NCBI RefSeq assembly: GCF_003025615.1
Contig: NZ_PYMJ01000021.1
Span: 35,973-99,972 of the forward strand
From: Photobacterium frigidiphilum
GTDB lineage: Bacteria > Pseudomonadota > Gammaproteobacteria > Enterobacterales > Vibrionaceae
Direction: 5' to 3'
Length of the DNA stretch: 64,000 nucleotides
The notes under the pieces are model-generated. The model saw only the letters and a list, made by a program, of their open reading frames with translations. It had not been told where the DNA came from and did no database searches. The number at the start of each line of letters is the position of its first letter. The first letter of the stretch is position 1. Shown one piece after another: positions 7,842 to 14,264 of the stretch. Position numbers and translations under genes: made by a program.

Positions 7842-8753
7842 TTAGATGGAAGGTGCCACTTTTTTACTATCGCGATGGCGTTTGATTCCGTCCAAACTGA
7901 ATAAAATCAGGGCTGACCAGATGAAGATAAACGTCATACCGTTATCGACAGTGAAGGGTTCGCCATATACCAATACTGCCAATAAGAACATTAAGCTCGG
8001 TCCGATATACTGAAAGAAACCCAGTGTAGATAACTTGAGCTTGGTGGCTGCCCCGGTAAAGCACAGCAAAGGCAATGTCGTTACAATACCCGCTGCAACA
8101 AGCAGTAGATTAAGTTGCAATGGGTTGTCAGCAAGGTTGGCGGTTGGGCTATCGGTAATAAAGAAAATATAAATGATTGCCAGCGGTAGCAGTACACAGG
8201 TTTCGAGGAATAACCCTGTTTGAGCATCCAAGTTAATTTTCTTACGTAACAAGCCATAGCAACCGAAGCTACCAGCTAATGCCAACGCAATCCAAGGTAA
8301 TGAGCCAAATTGGATTAACTGTGCCGCGACACCACATGCGGCTAATGCCACCGCGACCCATTGTAAGGCCCGTAGTCGTTCACCAAGAAAAACCATGCCG
8401 AGAATGACATTGAATAAGGGGTTAATAAAATACCCTAGGCTGGCATCCAACATGTAATTGTTATTCACCGCCCAAATGAAAATCATCCAGTTAGTTCCCA
8501 CCAATAGCGCGGTTACCGTTAGCATTAGCATCATTTTTGGTTTGGCGATCACCGCGCGGATTTTCCCCCAACCCTTACTGACAAAAATTAATGCCGCTAA
8601 AAAGAAGAACGACCAAATAACACGATGGCTTAGAATTTCTAACGGGCTAACATTCTGCAATGCTTTAAAGTAGATAGGAGCAATGCCCCACATCGTATAA
8701 GCAGCGAGGGCAAGAATAACCCCGCGTTGTGTTTTTTGGGCTTGTTCTTCCAT
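7842..8753 (-). CDS. rarD: RarD, EamA-family transporter
   Basis: A 303-residue inner membrane protein with about ten hydrophobic segments in two EamA repeats. The N-terminal GVILALAAYTMWGIAPIYFK and the later LSHRVIWSFFFL, NYMLDASLGYFINPL and LGFFQYIGPSLMFLLAV are the RarD subfamily signature. RarD was named after a chloramphenicol-related phenotype, but its substrate is not established. A GGA Shine-Dalgarno seven bases before the ATG supports the start. It is divergent from recQ, with 269 bases between the two. Confidence 0.92.
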   Translation of the reverse strand: MEEQAQKTQRGVILALAAYTMWGIAPIYFKALQNVSPLEILSHRVIWSFFFLAALIFVSKGWGKIRAVIAKPKMMLMLTVTALLVGTNWMIFIWAVNNNYMLDASLGYFINPLFNVILGMVFLGERLRALQWVAVALAACGVAAQLIQFGSLPWIALALAGSFGCYGLLRKKINLDAQTGLFLETCVLLPLAIIYIFFITDSPTANLADNPLQLNLLLVAAGIVTTLPLLCFTGAATKLKLSTLGFFQYIGPSLMFLLAVLVYGEPFTVDNGMTFIFIWSALILFSLDGIKRHRDSKKVAPSI

Positions 8754-9022
8754 GGGAATCCAAATGGTTATTTTATAAAATCAATGAGGTTTTCTCAAAA
8801 AGTATGCGGAAGCAGTATAAATCGAGATTCTTTGAAATGGCTACATCTTTATCAATAGATTAAATGATAAACAATGTATCGCAAGCTTAACCGTTCATCT
8901 TCTTACTCTGTTTCGTATTTCTTTTCGTCGTGCCTTCTGCGACTGACAGCGTGTTGAGTCGTTCACTTAATAAGCCCATTTAGTATAGAATAGCCCGCCC
9001 CCAACATTTTAAGAGTAGGTCT

Positions 9023-10870
9023 ATGTCTTCCAGCAGTACCGCGGTTTGTGAGCCAACGCCCTTAGCGCCAAGTGAGAAAATCTTACAGGATGTGTTTGGC
9101 TATCAATCTTTCCGTATTGGTCAGCAAGAAGTCATAGAAGCCGTTATAGAAGGCCAAGATTGCTTGGTCATTATGCCTACGGGTGGCGGTAAGTCATTGT
9201 GTTACCAGATCCCCGCATTAATTATGCCCGGTATTACCGTGGTTATTTCACCGCTCATCTCATTAATGAAAGATCAAGTCGATCAGCTGAATGCCAATGG
9301 GGTGGCAGCGGCGTATATCAACTCAACCATGTCGCGTGAAGAAGTGATGGAGACTTTCTTGGCAATGCGAGAGGGGGATTTGAAGTTAGTATACGTATCG
9401 CCTGAACGGGTGTTGATGCGTGATTTTATCGAGCGATTGTATGAAATCCCGTTAAGCATGGTAGCCGTTGATGAAGCGCACTGCGTTTCTCAATGGGGGC
9501 ATGATTTCCGTCCTGAATATGCTGCATTAGGCACTTTGAAACAACACTTTGAAAACTTGCCGATCATGGCATTGACGGCAACTGCCGATGATACCACCCG
9601 TAACGATATTACCAGTCGTCTTGGTCTTACCAATCCTCATGACTATCTCGGTAGTTTTGATCGTCCTAATATCCGTTATACCTTACTTGAAAAGCATAAA
9701 CCGATGACTCAGCTCACCCGTTATTTAACCGGGGTACGTGGTCAATGCGGGATCGTGTATTGCAATAGTCGCAAACGAGTAGAGCAAATAGCGGAAAAAT
9801 TGCGTGATAGTGGAGTACGAGCAGCGGCATATCACGCAGGGCTCGATCATGATGAACGAGGGCGAGTACAAGAAAGTTTTCAGCGTGATGATATTCATAT
9901 TGTGGTTGCCACCGTGGCCTTTGGCATGGGGATCAATAAACCTAACGTTCGCTTTGTTGTGCACTACGATATTCCGCGCAATATCGAGTCGTATTATCAA
10001 GAAACTGGGCGGGCGGGTCGTGATGGTTTACCTGCAGAAGCAGTTATGTTTTATGACCCATCAGACTTAGCTTGGTTACGTCGCTGCCTTGATGAAAAAG
10101 AAGACGGAGCACAAAAGCAAGTTGAGAGTCATAAGTTAAATGCAATGGGGGCATTTGCCGAAGCGCAAACATGCCGCCGTCAGGTTTTGCTGAATTACTT
10201 TGGCGAATACCGTGAAGAACCATGCGGTAACTGTGACATTTGTTTAGACCCGCCTAAGCGTTTTAATGCGATTGAAGTGGCACAGAAAGCTTTGTCGTGC
10301 GTATACCGTGTTAATCAAAGCTTTGGTGTGGGTTACGTAGTGGAGGTGCTGCGTGGTATGCAAAACCAACGGATACGCGAACATGGGCACGACAAGCTCA
10401 CAACGTATGGGATTGGACGTGAACATAGCCATGAATATTGGGTAAGTATTTTACGTCAGCTGATCCACCGTGGATTTTTAACCCAGAATATTTTGCGCAG
10501 TTCAACCCTACAATTAACCGAAAAAGCGCGCTCAGTATTACGTGCTGAAATTGAGCTAGAGCTTGCGGTTCCTCGGCTTGATGTGGCAGCTCGTAGTGCG
10601 AAAAGCGATAAGATGGCAAATCGTCACTATGATAAGAAGCTGTTTGCTAAATTACGTAAGTTACGTAAAGCCATTGCCGATGAAGAAGATTTACCACCTT
10701 ATGTCGTGTTCAATGATGCAAGCTTAATGGAAATGGCTGAAATTTTACCAACATCTCAAGGTGAAATGTTAGCGATTAATGGCGTTGGGCATCGCAAGTT
10801 AGAAAAATACGGCAGTGTTTTTTTAGGGGTGATTGAAGAGCATTTGATGGCTGGGATCAGTGAGCGATAA
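9023..10870 (+). CDS. recQ: ATP-dependent DNA helicase RecQ
   Basis: The 615-residue superfamily 2 helicase unwinds 3'-tailed DNA in RecF-pathway recombination and fork repair. Visible in order are the upstream aromatic motif GYQSFRIGQ, Walker A PTGGGKSLCYQIP, motif II DEAHCVSQWGHDFRPEY, motif III ALTATAD and motif VI QETGRAGRDG. The RecQ zinc-binding cysteines follow in CRRQVLLNYFGE and CGNCDICLDPP. After the winged helix there is a C-terminal HRDC domain ending INGVGHRKLEKYG. A -10-like TATAGAAT lies about 45 bases upstream of the start. Confidence 0.97.
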   Translation: MSSSSTAVCEPTPLAPSEKILQDVFGYQSFRIGQQEVIEAVIEGQDCLVIMPTGGGKSLCYQIPALIMPGITVVISPLISLMKDQVDQLNANGVAAAYINSTMSREEVMETFLAMREGDLKLVYVSPERVLMRDFIERLYEIPLSMVAVDEAHCVSQWGHDFRPEYAALGTLKQHFENLPIMALTATADDTTRNDITSRLGLTNPHDYLGSFDRPNIRYTLLEKHKPMTQLTRYLTGVRGQCGIVYCNSRKRVEQIAEKLRDSGVRAAAYHAGLDHDERGRVQESFQRDDIHIVVATVAFGMGINKPNVRFVVHYDIPRNIESYYQETGRAGRDGLPAEAVMFYDPSDLAWLRRCLDEKEDGAQKQVESHKLNAMGAFAEAQTCRRQVLLNYFGEYREEPCGNCDICLDPPKRFNAIEVAQKALSCVYRVNQSFGVGYVVEVLRGMQNQRIREHGHDKLTTYGIGREHSHEYWVSILRQLIHRGFLTQNILRSSTLQLTEKARSVLRAEIELELAVPRLDVAARSAKSDKMANRHYDKKLFAKLRKLRKAIADEEDLPPYVVFNDASLMEMAEILPTSQGEMLAINGVGHRKLEKYGSVFLGVIEEHLMAGISER

Positions 10871-10888
10871 ACACGTCCTAATAACAGA

Positions 10889-10919
10889 TAAAAAAATACC
10901 GGACTATCCGAGTCCGGTA
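10889..10919 (-). terminator. Intrinsic terminator reading leftward
   Basis: The stem ACCGGACT with loop CGGAT and AGTCCGGT is followed by a T-run on the minus strand only. On the plus strand it is followed by AAAAATG, so it does not serve recQ as a normal terminator. Confidence 0.75.
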
Positions 10920-11065
10920 AAAATGCGTTCAAAAAACATAAATGGTTTATGTATTGTTCGCTACAAAACAGCTTGCGTATTTGGTGAGAATATATATTTT
11001 CACCTGTTGCCAGATCACTGAAAATCGACGGGACGCGTTCTTCAGCAGTGTTAGGCAACACACCT
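10889..11065 (-). ncRNA. Candidate structured small RNA, minus strand, recQ to DUF3630 gap
   Basis: No protein gene fits the 331-base gap between recQ and the DUF3630 gene, but the minus strand folds well. In transcript order there is a hairpin closed by GTTGCC and GGCAAC (11059-11006) that contains CACTG/CAGTG. It is followed by GGTGA/TCACC with an AATAT stem (11004-10983). Then comes ACATAAA/TTTATGT followed by six T (10952-10930), and last a perfect ACCGGACT/AGTCCGGT stem followed by seven T. Both T-runs follow their stems only on the minus strand, giving a direction opposite to recQ. The promoter is not clear. I do not recognise a known RNA family. Confidence 0.45.
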
Positions 11066-11201
11066 ATAAAACCATGAATCTACATCGGTAGCTATAGCCT
11101 GATTATGGTTTGATACGCAAAGACACAGTTGGTTACAGGAAACTTACTCTCTGCGTATATATATACCCAAGTTACCTCAAAATGAAGTTAAAGGAATAAT
11201 T

Positions 11202-11537
11202 ATGACGGATTCAACGCCCTTATCAGAACACCTCTTTGCGGTACGTGAGCTAGATTTAGCCCATGGTCACCTTTTACTTTCTGGTCCTGATTTCGATTTT
11301 GATTCTTTCTCTGACATCGCAGAGCAATTACTGGTGTGTATTGATGCACGAGTGATAGAGAAAGAGCTGAATGCGGATTTACACGTGTGGATCATTGATT
11401 TTGAAGGTAGTCGTCTATTGTTAAAAGGAGAGCATTACGCCAGCGCACTGTGGATCGAAGCATTGTCATCGGCAGACAATGAGGCCTTAGCATTTATAGC
11501 AACACTCTTACCGCGTCAATCAGGGCAGCTGTGCTAA
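11202..11537 (+). CDS. DUF3630 family protein
   Basis: A 111-residue acidic cytoplasmic protein with no signal or membrane segment. Its text (ELDLAHGHLLLSGPDFDFDSF, then LHVWIIDFEGSRLLLKGEHY) matches my memory of the small DUF3630 proteins found beside recQ in Vibrionaceae. Function is unknown. An AAGGA Shine-Dalgarno precedes the ATG by about seven bases. The gene follows the structured gap after recQ and precedes yhhQ on the same strand. The family name is from recall, so treat it as moderately certain. Confidence 0.7.
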   Translation: MTDSTPLSEHLFAVRELDLAHGHLLLSGPDFDFDSFSDIAEQLLVCIDARVIEKELNADLHVWIIDFEGSRLLLKGEHYASALWIEALSSADNEALAFIATLLPRQSGQLC

Positions 11538-11731
11538 TTTATCCACTAAAATCGGTAAAGTAATACGAATAACACAGGCAAACGATTGCTTGGTGTAATT
11601 CAATACTTCGAGGGTAGGCAAGAATATTGGTTAATGTATAATCGCCGCCTTCGGTCACTGCTGCATGGTATGAGAACCTGCTGACAGTGAAATTTTGGGT
11701 TCCCTCTCCCCCAATGACAAAAAGGTCTACT

Positions 11732-12439
11732 ATGACTATATCTCAATTATCTTCAGTACCATCGTTTACCCTGCCACAACAACGTAAAGCCCTTTCTTTT
11801 CTGGTGCTATTTCACCTTGTGATCATTGCGTCGAGCAATTATCTGGTGCAGTTACCGTTTACTATTTTTGGCTTTCATACCACTTGGGGAGCGTTTACTT
11901 TTCCCTTTATTTTTCTTGCGACGGATCTGACTGTTCGTGTTTTTGGTGCCCCTATGGCACGGAAAATTATCTTTCGGGTAATGGCACCCTCTTTGGCGGT
12001 TTCTTATGTGCTATCGGTGTTGTTTTATCAAGGCGAATATCAAGGGGTGGCACATCTAGGTGAATTTAATCTATTTGTTGCACGTATCGCGATTGCGAGT
12101 TTTATGGCGTATTTGCTTGGGCAGATTTTGGATGTTTCTGTTTTTAATCGCTTACGTCAAATGAAGCAATGGTGGATAGCACCAACGTGTTCCACTATTT
12201 TTGGTAATGCATTAGATACATTGGCGTTTTTTGCTATTGCATTTTATAACAGCCCAGATGCATTTATGGCTGCTAACTGGACTGAAATTGCGCTGGTGGA
12301 TTACACCTTTAAGCTGATTATTAGCCTTGGGTTATTTGTACCTGTTTATGGCGTATTGCTGAACTATTTAATTAAACGTCTAACAACGGTTAATGTAACG
12401 GATAGTAGATTAGCGAATCCAAAGCTTAAAACACACTAA
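11732..12439 (+). CDS. yhhQ: Queuosine precursor transporter YhhQ
   Basis: A 235-residue inner membrane protein with about six hydrophobic segments. It follows E. coli YhhQ closely: FHLVIIASSNYLVQLPF, GFHTTWGAFTFPFIFLATDL, VFGAPMARKIIF, LGQILDVSVFNRLRQ, FGNALDTLAFF and ALVDYTFKLIISL. YhhQ takes up the queuosine precursors preQ0 and preQ1 for tRNA modification. I chose the ATG at 11732 because an AAAGG lies eight bases before it and the extra upstream codons are unlike the family. No preQ1 riboswitch was recognised in the 190 bases upstream. Confidence 0.93.
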   Translation: MTISQLSSVPSFTLPQQRKALSFLVLFHLVIIASSNYLVQLPFTIFGFHTTWGAFTFPFIFLATDLTVRVFGAPMARKIIFRVMAPSLAVSYVLSVLFYQGEYQGVAHLGEFNLFVARIAIASFMAYLLGQILDVSVFNRLRQMKQWWIAPTCSTIFGNALDTLAFFAIAFYNSPDAFMAANWTEIALVDYTFKLIISLGLFVPVYGVLLNYLIKRLTTVNVTDSRLANPKLKTH

Positions 12440-12457
12440 CCGATAATATAGAATATA

Positions 12458-12486
12458 AAAGCCGACTTTGAGTCGGCTTTTTTTAT
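12458..12486 (+). terminator. Terminator after yhhQ
   Basis: AAAGCCGACT, a four-base loop, then AGTCGGCTTT followed by a run of T. Confidence 0.9.
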
Positions 12487-12516
12487 ACCATTTTTCTGAG
12501 CAAGGAAATGAATTCA

Positions 12517-12957
12517 ATGCAAGTACGACAAGCCTCATTGGCAGAAGCCATAATAGTGTTGAATCAGATCAGTGAGTTTGACCACCCTGAAACAAAAGAC
12601 AGTTTGATGCAGCGTCTTGCTGGGCATGCAAGCTTAATACTCGTTGCAGAGCATGAAGGTCGTTTGGTTGGAGTGAAAATTGGTTACCGCTTCTCTGATT
12701 CTACCTTCTATAGCTGGTTGGGTGGGGTTGCCCCTGCTGGTCGTCGAATGGGGATTGCTCAAGCCTTGTTAGATGCACAAGAAACATGGGCGATTGAGCA
12801 GGGTTATCAGGAAATTAAAGTTAAATCGCGAAATTGCTTTCCGTCTATGCTGATGTTACTTCTGAAAAATGCCTACACAATTGAAAATATTGAAAAAAAA
12901 GGCAGGGTTGCTGATTACCGAATCTATTTTTCAAAGTTGCTAACTAATAAAAAATAG
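12517..12957 (+). CDS. GNAT family N-acetyltransferase
   Basis: A 146-residue Gcn5-related acetyltransferase fold protein: MQVRQASLAEA at the start, AEHEGRLVGVKIGYRF in the central strands, and the acetyl-CoA loop VAPAGRRMGIAQALLDAQETWA near residue 72. The C-terminal part KVKSRNCFPSMLMLLLKNAY resembles the usual NxxA helix and final strands. The substrate is unknown. An ATG at 12508 directly abuts the AAGGAA; the ATG at 12517 has normal spacing, so it is preferred. Fur-type boxes and ryhB follow immediately downstream. Confidence 0.8.
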   Translation: MQVRQASLAEAIIVLNQISEFDHPETKDSLMQRLAGHASLILVAEHEGRLVGVKIGYRFSDSTFYSWLGGVAPAGRRMGIAQALLDAQETWAIEQGYQEIKVKSRNCFPSMLMLLLKNAYTIENIEKKGRVADYRIYFSKLLTNKK

Positions 12958-12960
12958 TCT

Positions 12961-13017
12961 AAATGAAAATAATTCTCAATAAGTGCTTGCAACTCAAGTG
13001 AGAATGGTTATTATTAG
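12961..13017 (+). promoter_or_regulatory. Fur boxes and promoter of ryhB
   Basis: Two matches to the Fur 7-1-7 motif lie in this stretch. TGAGAATTATTTTCA reads on the minus strand around 12963-12978, and TGAGAATGGTTATTA lies at 12999-13013. The second overlaps a -10 TATTAT at 13009-13014, which has a TTGCAA -35 at 12987-12992 (spacer 16). This is the layout expected for repression by Fur-iron. Confidence 0.8.
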
Positions 13018-13020
13018 CAG

Positions 13021-13218
13021 GCTCTCAGGTGAGAGGGGAAACAAATAACCTCTTAGTTGAAGGCACGACATTGCTCACATTGCTTCCAGTGTACTTCGGC
13101 GACGGTTGAGTGTTTTTAGTGTAGGGCTAAAAACATGCAACACTTCTGCTGAGCGGCGACTACCTCCTGATTATCAGGTTTTCTTAACTTTAAGAGAAAA
13201 GGTAGCGTCGCTTTTTCT
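13021..13218 (+). ncRNA. ryhB: RyhB small RNA (long Vibrionaceae form)
   Basis: The core GGCACGACATTGCTCACATT at 13062-13081 and the following GCTTCCAGT are the conserved target-pairing segment of E. coli RyhB. The predicted transcript is about 200 bases, more than twice the E. coli length and similar to V. cholerae RyhB. The 3' end is a long hairpin from GGCGACTACCT to AGGTAGCGTCGC followed by TTTTTCTTTT, with an inner CCTGATTATCAGG stem. Two Fur boxes sit at the promoter. RyhB, with Hfq, shuts down iron-using mRNAs when iron is scarce. The 5' end is estimated from the -10 position, and the 3' end from the T-run. Confidence 0.92.
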
Positions 13219-13227
13219 TTTCTGGCG

Positions 13228-13878
13228 TTAAGCCAGCTGTACTAAATGCTTAACCAGCTTATTGATCCCACTTGCAGCCTCAGAAATACTTCCCGCTAAC
13301 ATGTAAGCTGGTGTTGTCAGTAGACGGCGCTTTTGATCTAATACAAAATCATCCACAGGGCAATCAATATGCTCACCACCCATCGCATTAAATGCTTTGG
13401 CGGTTTCAGGATCGGTTCCAATTGTTCCTTTTGCTCCTGGCCCATAGATCGCAGGGATCATGGTTGGTGCGATACATAAATACGCCGCAGGTTTTTCTTC
13501 TTGGGCAAAAGCTTGGCAAGCTTTTTTAACATCAGGGTTGATCTCGCACTTAGCCCCTTTGATAGCAAAATTGGACAAGTTTTTTGCCGCTCCAAAGCCA
13601 CCAGGGATCAATAGCGCATCATACTCAATAGGCTTTAGGTTCACGAGGTCTTCAATGTTACCGCGAGCAATACGGGCAGCTTCGATCAACACATTACGTG
13701 TTTCTGTTGTTTCTTCACCTGTTAGGTGGTTAATCACATGGTATTGATCAATATTGGGGGCAAAACAATGCCAACTCGCCCCTTCTTGCTCAATTGCCAA
13801 CAAGGCTAAAACGGTTTCATGTATTTCAGCGCCATCAAATACGCCAGAGCCGCTTAAAATAACTGCAATTTTCTTCAT
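13228..13878 (-). CDS. elbB: ElbB, DJ-1/PfpI superfamily protein (glyoxalase-like)
   Basis: The 216-residue protein belongs to the DJ-1/PfpI superfamily, ElbB branch. It begins KKIAVILSGSGVFDGAEIHE, has the IPGGFGAAKNLSNFA loop and the nucleophile-elbow segment AYLCIAPTMIPAIYG, and ends near the family length. ElbB was named for a link to isoprenoid synthesis and has reported weak glyoxalase III activity; its physiological role is unclear. I chose the ATG at 13878 with AGGAAGGA in front rather than a TTG seven codons upstream. It is divergent from polA and convergent with ryhB, whose terminator ends about ten bases away. Confidence 0.93.
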   Translation of the reverse strand: MKKIAVILSGSGVFDGAEIHETVLALLAIEQEGASWHCFAPNIDQYHVINHLTGEETTETRNVLIEAARIARGNIEDLVNLKPIEYDALLIPGGFGAAKNLSNFAIKGAKCEINPDVKKACQAFAQEEKPAAYLCIAPTMIPAIYGPGAKGTIGTDPETAKAFNAMGGEHIDCPVDDFVLDQKRRLLTTPAYMLAGSISEAASGINKLVKHLVQLA

Positions 13879-13935
13879 TTTGGCTTCCTTCCTAGACAAA
13901 ATAGACTGTTTTTACTTTAGCATATGGTTATTTTC

Positions 13936-14102
13936 GAGCGATCTGTTAACTTTTTCCACAATTAATGATCATTTTAAGATCTGGGATCGTTTTTTGCAGT
14001 TGAGATTAACTTGTTGATTTTACGTGGCTTTGTGGCGTTGTTTTGATTGTTGAAAAAGATTGATCAGATTTGTAAAATTAGATACTAACAAAGTTATCCA
14101 CA
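13936..14102. promoter_or_regulatory. DnaA-box and GATC cluster in the elbB-polA gap
   Basis: The 386-base gap between elbB and polA is AT-rich. It holds a perfect DnaA box TTATCCACA at 14094-14102, a one-mismatch box TTTTCCACA near 13954, and five GATC sites within about 125 bases, two of them in GATCTG words next to T-runs. DnaA has been reported to affect polA expression in E. coli (from memory). The density is too low for a replication origin. No protein gene fits this stretch. Confidence 0.5.
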
Positions 14103-14264
14103 GATTGTGGTGTGTAAGTGGAAAACATCAGTTAACACTTGTCGTCTCTCATGGCATTCTAGTGTCTTACACCACAGTTTTTGATTTTTCAGTGTTGAGC
14201 ATGCCAAAATCTGTGCGATGTGGCACTTTTTAATCTTTCATCTCCCGGATATAAGAATATCTCT

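Noticed and set aside
10756..11061. A 101-codon minus-strand frame at the end of recQ
   Set aside because: It runs through the recQ HRDC coding region and the structured gap, and the translation looks random. The RNA interpretation of the gap is preferred.
11540..11731. A preQ1 riboswitch before yhhQ
   Set aside because: Queuosine transporters can have one, but the conserved preQ1 aptamer sequence was not recognisable in this leader.
13936..14102. The DnaA-box and GATC cluster as a replication origin oriC
   Set aside because: Only two DnaA boxes and no mioC or gidA (mnmG) neighbours. The AT-rich repeats are too few. Regulation of polA is the simpler reading.
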